Assembly (NCBI RefSeq): GCF_014839805.1
Contig: NC_051116.1
Span: 3,515,556 to 3,579,555, forward strand
From: Manduca sexta
Lineage: Eukaryota > Arthropoda > Insecta > Lepidoptera > Sphingidae
Direction of reading: 5' to 3'
Length of the DNA stretch: 64,000 nt
Shown: positions 21,528 through 33,214 of the stretch, in pieces
Position numbering within the stretch: the stretch's first letter is position 1
How the letters are laid out: every line of letters begins with the position of its first letter
The notes under the pieces: model-generated
Databases searched by the model: none
What the model saw: only the letters and a program-made list of their open reading frames with translations
Told to the model about the DNA's origin: nothing
Made by a program: the position numbers and the translations under genes

Positions 21528-22996
21528 CAAAGAAAGGTGATCCCATTGAACTTCATGGTAAATGGAATGGGTGCCAAATAGAGGGTCGACTCACGAGAGA
21601 TCTTCGCCAGTCGACTTAATTATGCCGGCCTGTTTCTAGCCGGATATATCTAATCTGTTTACCAGTGGCGAAGCGTCCATACAAGCCGATTCCCACCGGC
21701 TTCCCTTTTAGGTTTTCGGTGATACTAAACAATATATATAGTAGGAAAATTTAAATTTAAAACATATCAGACAATGAACAATAATTATAATAGCTTAAAT
21801 TATTAATTAATGATAACTTAATAATGACATCTATCGGCCATTAACCCGATGTTTATTAAATTTAATCGATATCGATTACTTATTCTAAATAACATTAGAT
21901 GGCGCACCTTGTATTTAGTTCCCCAAAAATTCCGTTACCAAAGTGAAATTGTGACGCCACAGGCGCAAGGTAACCCGCTGTCAAGCGGCTTAATGTCGTA
22001 GCATGTTTTTAATATAGATGGCAGCACTTTCTATGACTTTCTATGCCAGTATTTGTCGAAATCGCGCGGAAGATATGGGCAAAGGTAACCCGCGCTAGTT
22101 CGGCTTCACGTTAACCGACTTTGTATAGTTGTCGCTTTTACGTCCTTGAAACGACATAATTTATTATGCTACCAAGTTGCGGTGTTTGTAAATTGTCATA
22201 TTCATTTTATTTTTGATAGTTCTGTGATATTTAGTTACCAGCGCTTTATTTAGAAACTACAAATAAAATTGTATTATAATGGAAATAACTAACTACTTTG
22301 TGATCAGATAATGTCTACCTTTACGAAGTATATTATTAGTATGTGATTTCACATATTAGTATATAGATGGTTAAATATTTGAAGTAGATCTGAAAGTTTT
22401 TGATTTCAGACACAAAATAAGAAGAAAATAAATATTATATTTTACCGAATTTTATATATCACCACGATACAAGCAAAAGTTAACGAATAACCTTTCTTGA
22501 TTATAATTTAAATTGATAATTATATATGTTTATCATGTAGGTAGACTTAAACAGTTGGTCTGTTTGGCGATCGTGATACCTATTTCTATTACATTTACAG
22601 TTTTATTTTGAAAATAAACAGATACTTTTAGGTAGGTAGTGTGGTTATTATCTTAATACTTACTTTTGTTGCTGTTATAATAAATTAATAGGTAAGTACT
22701 TATATTTGTGATTAATGGAAGGAGAATTATTTACGTTTATTGTTCGATTTTATGGATGTTTCAATTATTTACGCATAATAGGTAATTTAGTAGGCATGTC
22801 AATGTTTGTCGATTTATATTCAAGACTAATTCGTTGTCTTCGTTTTTGTTTTCCAATAAATTGTCCCGATATCTTAACTGAAGCCAATTTTTTTTACACC
22901 GGGTTACCTTTTGAAAAATTTCACCCTTCGCCACTGCTGTTTACAGACCGCGACACACTTACGTGGGCTACTGTGGCGGGCTTTATACGTTAGGAT
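21528..22996 (-). mobile_element. Family C element split by a 1.27-kb hAT element
   Basis: Left part 21528-21654 (TTCATGGTAAATGG, GCCAGTCGACTTAATTATGC, CCGGATATATCTAAT). Right part 22945-22996 (AGACCGCGACACACTTACGT, GGGCTACTGTGGCGGG). The two halves are collinear with other family C copies once the hAT element is removed. Confidence 0.78.
21663..22936 (+). mobile_element. Long non-autonomous hAT element, 1274 bp, perfect 8-bp target duplication
   Basis: Ends CAGTGGCGAAGCGTCCATAC and GAAAAATTTCACCCTTCGCC-ACTG. Flanked by CTGTTTAC at 21655-21662 and again at 22937-22944, a perfect 8-bp duplication. The terminal 50-100 bp match the 152-bp MITE at 11241, so this may be a longer parent or sibling. 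The interior is AT-rich. The only notable frame (from 22715) shows no transposase motif, so the element appears non-coding. The intact duplication suggests a younger insertion than the host family C copy. Confidence 0.88.
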
Positions 22997-23504
22997 ATAG
23001 ATTTTATAACTTTGAGTGTTTTTGCTATTTTTTATTTTTAAAATCTTTACACTAACCACCAAAATTAACTTGTTTATCTTTTATATAAAACAAACTTAAT
23101 TCAATCAAAATGATACCTCCTTAGAATATATGTACAGCCATTGAAGCCAGCGCTACAAACCTTGAACTCTACATATAAAGATAATAACGAAATACGTCGC
23201 AGAGCAACAGTCGTTACATATTATTATTATTCCCCTCAACCCTTTATGCTACGAATCTAAGTGCTCATTCCCGCCTCCCGAGGGACTCTACCGCGATGTA
23301 TGATAAACTTTATTTAGATAGAGTCGGTAGAGATGTTACTATTGAATAAATTGTATTTGAATATTAGTTATAAGGGAGGGACACCTTTTCCGCTGTGAAG
23401 GTAGTATACAATAAATGTAAATATAATATGTACTGATGAATTGTATAACGTAATTATTATATAACGTAAATTGTGATATTTCTTGACAACTCAACATATA
23501 GCAT

Positions 23505-23720
23505 ACTTCACGGTAAGCGAAGTGGGGTTCAATAGAATTACGACGGACGAGAGATGATTACCCCGCGGCAGTCAACATAATTATGCCAGCCTGTTGGAAC
23601 TGGATATACACAAGTTGATCCAGGAACGCGACACTCTTACGTGGGCTACTATGGCGGGTTTTAACAACTTGTGTATGGTGGTCGCTATCTGGGCGGATAT
23701 AAAATACATCCTATTACCAG
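23505..23720 (-). mobile_element. Family C element, 3' end clipped
   Basis: Contains GAAGTGGGGTTCAATAGAAT, CATAATTATGCCAGCCTGTT, CAGGAACGCGACACTCTTAC, ACTATGGCGGGTTTTAACAA and ATCTGGGCGGATATAAAATA in the usual order. The poly(A)-side end is shortened. The 77-codon frame here is repeat-derived. Confidence 0.78.
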
Positions 23721-24984
23721 CCATTAATTATGAATTTTACAAAATCATGCGATGGACACTTAAAGTGTTGAGGATTTGTGAAAAAGCGATAGAAAATAAA
23801 TTATTAATTTTATGCATGAAATTCTGACTACCCACTAACTGGTATTGAACTATTGTGAGGAAATATAGTCCAAAAATATTCAAAGATCAATAATGGTATA
23901 TTTAAATATAAGCCAAGTCTAAATGAAACATTATAGCCCCATAAAATATTTTTCCGAGAGCGCATATTTCACCATCCCCTAATTAACGCCAACAAGGGTC
24001 TTCATGACGTCACTGAAAATTACCACTATCAATCTATTGCAAGGGGTCAGTTAATTAGCTCGAATGGGGGCCCCTCTGGCGGGTCAGAAAAATACGGGCT
24101 CTGGATTGATTGAAACTGTAATTAATTATATATACATTCATACCATTATGTCTATTTTCATAAGGTGCTAAGGCAGTGTGACATACCTGTATTTCATATG
24201 CATTTGATGTCCATAGTAATGGGGCGAACTTATTGGATTATTAGAATTCTAGATTCTTACGTAGTGTATTGTGTGAGTATTTAAAGAATAAATTTAGAAC
24301 AAAAGCCCTCAGCTAACAAACACTCATTAAATAATTATTAGATAAATTAGTACATTATACAATTGCTAAACTGTAAAATCCTCTAAAATATAATTTAACA
24401 ACTTTTAAGTCTTGTGTTTATCACTAACCTAATGCGGATTGATAAACTTCGCGTATTACGGAAATGTTCCAGAGGGGCCGTAAGCCGATCTCTTTACAAT
24501 CTTTTCCTTAAACCGAGCTACTCGTTAGCACGCGACAAAAAATACTGAAACAAAATTCCGTTTTTGTGGCGCCACGTTTGTGAAAAGCTTAATGTAATCC
24601 CGTTCCACACCTTTGTCTATTTACTCAAACAAATGTGTAATGTCTACATTAAAACCCTCGCTAAAACAATATAGAAAATGTTTACCGCTGAATAAAGCGT
24701 CCCGTCCGCGCCGACGAGGCATAACCCCGTGATAAATTGTTCTAATAAATTGTCTCGCTGCATACCTGGACAAAATAAAAAAGAAACCAACACGGTGCCC
24801 TTTCTTCGGGCGGCAGTTAATTTGTCGATGCCAACTGCACGTTTTTATTCACTTAAAACGAGCGTTTTAATTATCGTGGCTGCCTTTGTTGTGTTTTCAA
24901 TTTGTTTAGCCTTTTGTAACCGTGATATTGAGCCTTCAACCCACTTGACCGCTCGGTATAGCACCGTGTGTATAGTAACTGTTC
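23721..24984. other. Unassigned stretch leading into a GC-rich island
   Basis: AT-rich to about 24460, then GC-richer. A small family-B-like scrap (CTAATGCGGATTGATAAACTTC, split here as CTAATGCGGATTG and ATAAACTTC) is at about 24428-24450. A 114-codon frame from 24729 encodes a hydrophobic stretch, SVLIIVAAFVVFSICLAF, but has no splice or homology support and is not called. Confidence 0.4.
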
Positions 24985-24989
24985 AAGCT

Positions 24990-25460
24990 TTCATACACTC
25001 CTGTCAGCTCGTCGCTCCACCGACCCGCCCTTCACTCCACGCTCTCTGTACATTATCTCACATTGGCCCCTAAGCTCTCTTACACTTCCATCAAGTCGTC
25101 GCTCTACTGGCCTGCGCGTCACACTACGCTCTCTGTACATGGTCTCATATTGGCCCCTAATCTCTCATACACTACCGTCAACTCGTCGCTCTACTGGCCC
25201 GCGCGTCACACCACGCTCTCTGTACATGGTCTCACATTGGCCCCTATGCTCTCTTACACTTCCATCAAGTCGTCGCCCTACTGGCCCGCGCGTCTCACCA
25301 AGCTCTCTATACATGGTCTTATATTCGTCCCTGAGTTCTCATACACTCCTGTCAACTCGTCGCTCCACCGACCCGTGCGTCACACCACGCTCTCTACACA
25401 TAGTTTCACATTGGCCTCTGAGCTCCCATACTCTCCCGTCAGATCGTCGCTCCCCGCTCG
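24990..25460. repeat. 87-bp minisatellite, about 5.4 units
   Basis: The word GTCGCT/GTCGCC recurs at 25011, 25098, 25185, 25272, 25359 and 25446, each exactly 87 bp apart. Units contain ACTGGCCCGCGCGTCACACC, ACGCTCTCTGTACATGGTCT and CACATTGGCCCCT. Since 87 is 3 x 29, two frames stay open through the whole array (24968-25582 and 25063-25650) and encode 29-residue repeats such as SSLYWPARHTTLSVHGLILA. Openness alone is not evidence of coding in a period divisible by three. No indels separate the units. Confidence 0.9.
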
Positions 25461-25523
25461 CACGTGTATGCGTTCTCGGCCCGTGCTCGTGTCACATGCT
25501 CCCACACACGCGTGTCGTCCAGC

Positions 25524-25570
25524 GCGGACAAAGCGTCCGCAACAAACTTTGTCTATTGTCCGGCCACAAT
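25524..25570. promoter_or_regulatory. Palindrome-rich cluster of HMG-box-like motifs
   Basis: Three inverted repeats in a row: GCGGAC/GTCCGC (25524-25529 and 25535-25540), ACAAA-C-TTTGT (25542-25552), and ATTGT/ACAAT (25555-25559 and 25566-25570). ACAAAG, CTTTGT and ATTGT are core words of TCF/LEF and SOX sites. The cluster closes the GC-rich island after the minisatellite. Regulatory function is inference. Confidence 0.35.
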
Positions 25571-25649
25571 GGAGAGGCCTAATGGGTGTAACTCGAGCTG
25601 CACTCGCCGCCTGCCGCTGCGCTGAGTGGATAATGCTCGCATACAAATG

Positions 25650-27430
25650 AGCCTGTTTATTCCACTTTTTTCGTCATTTCGCGTGGATTTTGTGGAACGT
25701 GAAAAATTTGATGCGACCCGTGGGATTTGGAACGTGTTTTTGGATGGTGCGATTCTCAGCGTATCTCAGAGCTGATCGCAACTGACCTGTTCGGAAGTAA
25801 TTAATGTAATGTGTAATTGAGGTTCCGAAAGGAAAGGAAAATTTAAAAATTAATGCCGTCTCACAAAAGCGTATAACTTTTAAAATTGCTCGGCTATTTC
25901 GGAATTTCTCGTGACCTAATTCAAAGAACGTGAAATTAAACGCGATAAGTTTTAATCGGACTCGTGCGTTTTCTGTAAACGCGAACTTTTTCACATACTT
26001 AACCCTTTTAAAACTATTTAGGTTTTGCCCACGCCTCATTAATTCTCTTTGCGTTTGAATGGTTGAAATAAATCATGAACATTTTTCAAATTATTTTCCA
26101 TGTTTTTTTCGTGGGTTTGTAATATACCCTCATATTATAAAGAGGGAATTTTTAAAGTTTATTTTGGAAACTACGGAACCGTCAAAACAATTTATTGAGA
26201 AGTTATTGTGACCTTGAATAACGTAAGTTATTCTTATAACATTTATATTGGAAAAATCAAAAACCTATATTGTTAAAGCTATGGAATTTTAAGTAATCAA
26301 TTTATCAAGGAGGTAGTGCTTCTTGCCCAGTAATTACATTGATGTTTCAGTACAACAAATACTGGAGGGTCATGAAAGCTTTTCCGCCCGAATTTCTTGA
26401 TGATGTTACTACTGTTTCTGTGTACTTAATATCCAGCAATTAGTGAGAGGCTAACCTTTATGTTCAGACTTCGCCTACACGCTGCCAACTAAAGTACACC
26501 TAAAGATTCTGAAATGACGGTGAATGATTTTTTTTGATTCGCCTTACCAGCCTTTATCATACCATTGCTTCCAAACATAAAATTAATAAGTTAGTTAGTA
26601 TGATTCACTAATATAGGTAAACACCTACAATATTGTTTTACAATAAACTGAAAACGTATTTATGTGATCACCATATACATGTAATTAAGTCAAACTGCTA
26701 ACAAAACAAAGTTTCTAGTGTTTTCCGACGTAGCTATGAAAATTACGATGAATATCATTGCATTCAAAACACGTTAGAAATAGCTTTCTCTTCGCTGTAC
26801 ATTGAGTATTCGATAAGTTCTATTACAATCCTCTATAAAACCTGCAATAAAAATTAAATATCGAAAAATTCTAAAAGCCCAATTAGCGTGAAGGTGGGTG
26901 TTGTTTGAGCCCCGCAACATGTTTAATAGTTGAGCCGAGGTTCCGAGCGCTATTACACTGGACTCACAATAAAGCCGAGGTAAAAACTGGGCTGGGAAGG
27001 GCGCATTCACACAGTAAATACCTTGGATTATTATTTTCATCAATTTTAGATTGTTATTTGTTCTACAAGTTATATTAATCTACTAGTTTCTCTATAACTG
27101 GATCTTCAATATAAAAAACCTAAGGGACTGTTTGATAAGTTCAAGTAAATTTATTAAACAGCTAATGTAGATAGTATTCATTTTATTAGCATTATTTTGG
27201 GAGCATAGGTTAGAGTCTGACTTTTGTATTTGGTCGGCTTTTACATTAAAGCGACGAGTAGCATTATTATAAGTTTAGAAACTGACCCTAAAACTAGATA
27301 ATGTAAAGTATAATTAAGGAGTTGGGAGTCAAGTGTGCTTAGTAAAAACTGACAATAAGACGTCGAACTGAATTTTTTTGTAATTTTAAATCTCTTTATA
27401 TCTGCATATTTTGTTCCGAAATAAAGATAT
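25650..27430. other. Unassigned AT-rich stretch
   Basis: About 1.8 kb with no recognised exon. A possible Helitron-like 5' scrap, CTCATATTATAAAGAGG, is at about 26130. Open frames on the minus strand (25674-26039, 26774-27043) lack motifs. Confidence 0.4.
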
Positions 27431-27731
27431 TTTTTTATTGCTTTGAATGACAAGACGAGCTTGCCGTTCGCCTGATGGTCAGCGATATGACCGCCCATAA
27501 ACAATAGAAACGCTTTCCAACAACTTGAATTACAAAGTATTGTTTGATATTCCACTGCGCTCGCCATCCTGAGACATGAGATGTTAAGTCTTATTATGTC
27601 CAGTAGTTACACTGCCTACAATATCCTTCAAACCGGAACACAACAGTGACTACACACGGCTACTTGGCGGCAGAAATAGACATTGCGGTGATATCTAGGC
27701 AGACAGACTCGCATATGAGAGACCTACCACA
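27431..27731 (-). mobile_element. Family A repeat, full length
   Basis: Reverse orientation: GACGAGC-TTGCCGTTCGCCTGATGG, then TTCCACTGCGCTCGCCATCC, AGACATGAGATGTTAAGTCT, CGGCAGAAATAGACATTGC and ATATGAGAGACCTACCAC. The minus-strand frame of 108 codons lies in this copy and is not a gene. Confidence 0.82.
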
Positions 27732-28371
27732 AATAAATAAAATTTATTTTCTCTTCCATAGAATAGTTGTTAGATAAAAGTGCATCTCTACTCACTGCTT
27801 TAGATACAAGTATTAGACTATTGTAGGAGTACAAAATTAATACTTGAACATCAGACTACAGAGCGGACCCTTGTCAAACTATGACTTATGTCATGTGATA
27901 CGAACTCGTATCTTCTGTTTTAAATAAATCAGAATTTGTATCTCAAAACGATTGCTATCTAACCGGAAAAGCTGATTTATGTACAAATATGTCTTTGTTA
28001 AAAGAAAATTGGGGTTTTTTGGGTTGATAAAGTGGATAAACGAGGCTATTATGAAGATCCTTCGTATATGAATTGATCTGCTATCGCATTGTCGCGGTGA
28101 AGCATTGTAAGTATTGACCAGTTAGTATTCACTTGTGTGTTGCAATAAACATACTTTAAATTATGGATTTGTTTAAATATTTTTTTGTTAAAAAATGGAA
28201 ATTTGAACGTAACAGTATTTTGAAATAGGTACTGATGTTTTTTGGTTTGAGAGATTGTATTTGTAAAAACTGGATTTTAGGATACAATTTAATATACTAA
28301 AGTTGTACAGTGTATAGTACAGTAAATGTGTGAAGTCAGCCAAAAAGTATCTTTATAAATTAAAAACTTTA
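27732..28371. other. Unassigned AT-rich stretch
   Basis: Nothing recognised on either strand. Confidence 0.4.
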
Positions 28372-28518
28372 AATTGAACTATTTTATGGATTTTATCGCG
28401 GTTTTAATATTTTACTTTTCTCCCGATGTTTCGAAGACTTATCAGCCTTCATGGTCACAGGGGGGACTGAGGTGTTATTCATCCGCAAAGTTAGAGTTAC
28501 AATATCTACCTAAATTTT
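28372..28518 (-). mobile_element. Penelope-like terminal fragment, best copy
   Basis: On the minus strand it reads GACCATGAAGGCTGATAAGT, then CTTCGAAACATCGGGAG, then AAAACCGCGATAAAATCC. CTGATAA...GAAAC has the order of a hammerhead core (CUGANGA...GAAA) with a minimal stem II, but the essential G8 position is A here. It is therefore at best a degenerate ribozyme. Confidence 0.55.
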
Positions 28519-29225
28519 ATAAATATACAACGTTTTAAATTTTTTCTTTTTTCAATTTAAATTTCTAACATTAGCGTAAACATAAGAAAAACTTTAAATC
28601 ACCAATACGTGATAAGTTTAAATGAAACTTTTTTTCTTATGTGAAGTATAATAAATCTTTTTTTTTAAATAAAAAAGGTTGATATAAACTTAACCTTCAT
28701 GTCCAATCATTTTAATGTCATTAAAACCACAATACAATAAACCTGAGCAATAAACACACTACTTCGTGTCAAAACGAGTCAAAGTTGACCACACAGTTTC
28801 TTCTCTATGCGAGATAGCCACCGGGAATCAAACACACTACGGTGTGACCGCAAGCCAGTTATAAAACTTCGACTGAACAATAAACTCGCTTGTAAAACCA
28901 ACACGACCGTTCCTAGGGGAAGGGAAAAGGGTGATAGAGTATCATGAAGAGGGACCTTTTATTAGTGTTGACAACGTGATGCGTGAAGTGGAACGTCGTT
29001 GGTTCGAACCTGGACCGAGTCGAAAGTTGTCTGCAAATTGCTCCTATAGTGTATACTTGAGGTGGATTATGATTTTCATTTAGGGCATCGGCTTGCTCGC
29101 CACGTTATTTAGTTACAATATAATAATGCACCCACAAATTGCTGTTGGTATTATAATTACACAATTTTAGTGTTATCTTTAAGATTAGTTATCGTACAAA
29201 ATGCACTATTATTAAACAAAAAACT
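28519..29225. other. Unassigned stretch
   Basis: AT-rich. A B-box-like GGTTCGAACCTGG at about 29010-29022 suggests a decayed tRNA-SINE head, but the rest of the element is not recognisable. Confidence 0.4.
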
Positions 29226-29320
29226 AACGTTGGGACGAAAATATAATATAAAAAACCGCGATAAAATCCGTAAAATAGTTTTATTTCAATATATCTAATC
29301 TACGTGTTAACATGAAATCA
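29226..29320 (-). mobile_element. Penelope-like distal fragment
   Basis: AACGTTGGGACGAAAATATA followed by AACCGCGATAAAATCCG and AGTTTTATTTCAATAT, then a GTTAACATGAAATCATTA-type flank that is also found at 41343-41440. Confidence 0.5.
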
Positions 29321-29479
29321 TTACAAAAAAAACAAAAATAAATAATAAAATTATTAGTAAAGTACAAAACTTATAATAAAGTATAGTCTGAATATTGAGT
29401 GTAATTAATAAAATACTAATATAATAAAAATCTTTAAAGAATTTTCTCTAAAATTACAACTGTACGTCTGAAAATTCTA

Positions 29480-29563
29480 TTACTTATAACTTCATTATCC
29501 CCGAGTGCTATAAAGTACTTTTTAACTACCTTAATGTAGGCAAAGCTGGAAGTAAAAGCTAGT
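29480..29563 (+). mobile_element. Helitron-like 3' fragment
   Basis: About 80 bp ending GGCAAAGCTGGAAGTAAAAG-CTAG|T. The terminal hairpin is degraded. Confidence 0.45.
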
Positions 29564-30089
29564 ACAACCAACAATGGTATTTAAACACCAATTAAAGAAA
29601 TGAACGAACAAAAAAAATTGCGTTTATCGAAAAAACACAAATATTTTCAACCACCGAAATAATTCAACAGCATGCACTTTTCCTTAAATTCCGCCAAAAT
29701 TGTACTTCAAATTCGAAACTTGTGTAATTTTGCTGCACCCGTGAGTTGTGGGCTGGGTGTGACCGCACATCCATCCCTGTCGACAGGTAGTTTGTAACCG
29801 TTGCTTATCTTAAGCAGTGTTTAAAGTTATTTACGTGTGAGTTATGAAAGGGGGGTAAAAAGGATGTCTGGGAGGGAGGAGGGGCTGAAATTTATGTCAC
29901 CTTATAATATGTAACGCCTTTATTACCAGCCTAGTGGTACAACGTCGCGTATCTTGAGATGAATGAAAACCGCAGAATTTATTTAGCACGTAGATGAACA
30001 ATATTTTGAATTATCGGGTACTAAAGAAGTATGTCCAGAAAGAATTATATAGACGTTTGTATTAGGAAAAGCTTTTCAAATCAGTAAAG

Positions 30090-30237
30090 CAGTGGTGAAG
30101 GGTTACATTTGTAAAAAATTAACCCGATAAAAAAATGCTTTAGTTACTATCGAGACCTATTCAACAGTAAACAAACATTAAGATAAACGTAAAAAACTAG
30201 CCGGTAGGAATCGGATTGTATTGATACTTCGCCATTG
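30090..30237 (-). mobile_element. hAT-type MITE, degraded
   Basis: Ends CAGTGGTGAAG and CTTCGCCATTG. Internal AGCCGGTAGGAATCGGATTG and AATTAACCCGATA match the family. The flanking octamers CAGTAAAG and GAGTGGAG agree at only five of eight positions, so this is an older insertion than the others. Confidence 0.75.
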
Positions 30238-30510
30238 GAGTGGAGTTGTAATATGAAAAATAGTCTTAATGATTAAAAAATGTAGCAAACATTTTTTTTC
30301 AAAATTAACCTAAATACATTTTCGTAATCAAAAATAAAATCTTACAAAATTTTATGTAATAGCTTCCTTTTCCTAATGAGATCAATTCCGCCCATTATTT
30401 TTAATGGGGCAAAATATTTTTAAATATAAAAGAATCATCTTAATAAAAGCAACATGGATATGTTCAATGAACCGCTCACCGCTTATATGCAGGCTGGAAG
30501 TAACCGTTTG

Positions 30511-30550
30511 CCCCCCCCCCCCCAACCTCCCCTCCCCTCCCCTCCCCCGC
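30511..30550 (-). repeat. C-run and CCCCT repeats; G-quadruplex-prone minus strand
   Basis: Thirteen C at 30511-30523 are followed by CCTCCCCTCCCCTCCCCTCC. The minus strand therefore has at least five runs of four or more G separated by single bases, a strong G-quadruplex candidate. Homopolymer length may be affected by sequencing error. Confidence 0.75.
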
Positions 30551-31830
30551 GCCTTGCACGATGGCGATAAAGAAAACAAAAAAACAATGGAGAGCCGGTG
30601 ACCGAAATCCGTCGAAATAAAGGCATGTTCCCGGTTCAGTGGGGCGGGAAATCTGACGCAGTCACGGGAGAATCGGTAGGGCAAGGGAGTATTATGGAGT
30701 TGACTTACGATGTCTTTATCAGTTATACGTGGTGTCAGTGAGTTGGTTAGTTTTATGTAGCAAAATTGTTAAAAATAAGAAGTTATAACTTCATGGGTGA
30801 TTATTTTCTTGATGCTTTTCGTAAACCTAACCTAACCTCTTTTCCTTTCCTTTAATTTTGACTGTGAATCCGAAAGTTTAAAGTTTTTAAGTCGGAGTTT
30901 ATCATCAATTATACATTCATTTTATTATTGAAGAAAATTGGGTCTTTTTTATTACACTTTTATATATCTGTCGCTTAAGATCAATCTGTTTACAGAACTT
31001 CACAATGATTGACGTCGCATAATTGAAATGTTATGCAATTGTAACTAATCTTTCTTTGTTTATATCATTTTCTACTTTACATGACAGACCGAATTATTTT
31101 TTTTTAAATAAATGATGGCATTTTAAACGGCCAGTGTCTATCACTTTACATCAAGGACCCCATGTTCACCTATGCCATAAAAACAGAATATTTTTTATCA
31201 CTCGGCATTGTTATTTTTTTTTTCAAAAATGTTTATTCCTTAATGCCATACCGTTCTCCCATGCCTGTAGGAGCACTTATCCCAAGACGGCAACTGGAAA
31301 CTTTTCCAATTGCTTCGAGTTCGCGTCACCGCTTCACTTGACAGTTTATACCGACGTGTCACTTTCAATGGAGAAATCAATGAGTGTCGCTTGAAGACTG
31401 AAGAGCGTGGGTTCTATTTCGTGCGAGACTGTGTGTTGTACCTAAAAGTCTATAGGACTTGTATTGCAGGCGGAGTTGTGAACAACATCTTGTATTATAT
31501 TCTAGGGGCTTTTAGAGTGAAGAGCCTTTCTTGCTACAGGAGTCCCTAAATCACTAAAGCGACTAGCGGCGTATGGACGACTTCAGCGCCATGTATTTTA
31601 AAAATTTGTTTAAAATTGAAAATATTTCTTACACGAGTAAATTATAAGGATAAATACCCATATTTCGATCCCGAATATGGACTATGCGTGTGAAAAATAA
31701 CATTCAAATCCGTTCAGGTTCTTCTGAGTTAACTCCTAAATTAATAAGATTAAATAATTAAAATTGTATTACAATTAGGGCTGTCTTGGTAAAGGTGTAA
31801 AATTAAGATTGTTTTTTTGCCTTAATAGGT
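30551..31830. other. Unassigned stretch
   Basis: GC-richer to about 30700 and AT-rich after. Open frames at 31134-31549 have no motif or splice context. Nothing else was recognised. Confidence 0.4.
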
Positions 31831-31834
31831 AAAC

Positions 31835-32110
31835 GAGGAAATGATACGCCTGATGGTAAGCAGCATCTGCTGCCCATGGACCTTGCACTACCAGAGACAC
31901 AGCAAGCCGTTGCCTACCGGGAAGTGATCACTTTTTTTAAGCCTCGCTTAAAGAAGGGCAAGTCATAGCACTCGGAGAACACCGATGCAAGGAGTTTATT
32001 CCAAAATTTGCACGTGTTCGTCAAAAAGGAAACATGAAACACACCGTGCCACTGCGGATAGGATCCGTGGATCCATATTCTGCCACGTGTAGTATAATGA
32101 ATTCCATTAC
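31835..32110 (-). mobile_element. Degraded LINE-related repeat
   Basis: CGCCTGATGGTAAGCAGCAT, TGCCCATGGACCTTGCACTA, AAGCCGTTGCCTACCGGG, GTCATAGCACTCGGAGAACA and CACCGTGCCACTG form a block I associate with a common lepidopteran dispersed repeat seen from its 3' side. The exact family is uncertain. Confidence 0.5.
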
Positions 32111-32559
32111 GGTGTCGAGTGGTGCAGTGGAAAAATGTTTAACAGTTCCTCAGAGCACTTTAACTTATTTAAAACTGGTCACCTTTAGTACGTTAACATC
32201 TCTGTTTAGTACGAGAGTAATCAAACAATACTATAGCTAATAATACGATAGATTTAGCTGTAACTTTGTAGTTGTTTATTCTGTTTGTTTGTTTCTCTGT
32301 AAGCTCGTATCAAAGGCTTGGTTTGCGGAAATAACACGAGTAAGCTCGCTTTTCACGGAATACGGAATGATTATTCATTGCGAAGCTAGTTGCTTTATAG
32401 AACCAAAAGTCCTCGGAGGCTTGGAGATAAATATTTTTAACAGTTAACTGAATTAGTGAAATATTTCTTATAATTTATTTCAAATAAGAAATATCACGAA
32501 GGGCTTAAATATAAAATAATTGTATGCATCTTCTCTTATTCGTATGTCAATGTGGGATC

Positions 32560-32650
32560 GGTTATGATCCTATAAAGTATTGGCCGATCTAGGATTCGAA
32601 CCCAAGACCACCCAGTCCTGCCGAGTTATTCAATTACTGCGCACTGATTT
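32560..32650 (-). mobile_element. tRNA-like SINE head fragment
   Basis: On the minus strand, GTCTTGGGTTCGAATCCTAG (B box) lies downstream of an A-box-like region. The body is not recognised. Confidence 0.45.
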
Positions 32651-33214
32651 ATTGCAAAGTAAAATTATAACAAAAGGGAATAATAAATTCAAATGAAATG
32701 TTAACCACAAATAATGTCAGGAGCACGCAATACAAAAAACAAATTTCAAAGTTAATTACTTTAAAATATTAACTCATAAATCCTTCATTTACATTTGAGG
32801 CAAAATTAACAAAGCATAAAGACATGAAAGATACAAATAAAGTCTTTCATTAGAGTTTAAAACAATGTAACCCGAAGGCGGATTTAAAAAAAAAATGTAG
32901 CAAAAATTCAACAATTTGGGAAAATAAAAATTGTTCAATTCGCCCTGAGGTCGCCGGGCCCGCACACTATACAGTTTTAATGGAAAAACCCTGCGTGTTA
33001 CATGCTTAAGGGGGTTGCTAAGTGATGAGAGGTAGCGGGAGCGGGAATAGGAACATTAAAATTTTATGATACAGCCTCAAAAAACAATTTTAATGCCAAT
33101 AACGCGTTCTTACTTATGAATGTTGTTAAATTTCATTATGTATTTTTTTGGTGGATAGATAGAATTTAATATCTTTACGTATAATAAAACAAAGTCCTCC
33201 ACCGCGCCTGCATC

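Noticed and set aside
22715..22993. 92-codon frame inside the long hAT element as transposase remnant
   Set aside because: No hAT dimerisation or catalytic motif is visible and it reads through the terminal repeat into the flank.
24428..24450. Short match to the SINE B body
   Set aside because: About 20 bp only, with no adjacent SINE sequence; too short to call.
24729..25073. 114-codon plus-strand frame with a hydrophobic segment that could be a membrane span
   Set aside because: No splice sites, no recognised domain, and the frame runs into the minisatellite. AT-rich DNA readily encodes hydrophobic runs.
24968..25650. Two frames of about 200 codons as repeat-protein genes
   Set aside because: The 87-bp period is a multiple of three, so an open unit stays open through the array by construction. 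Two competing frames are open equally.
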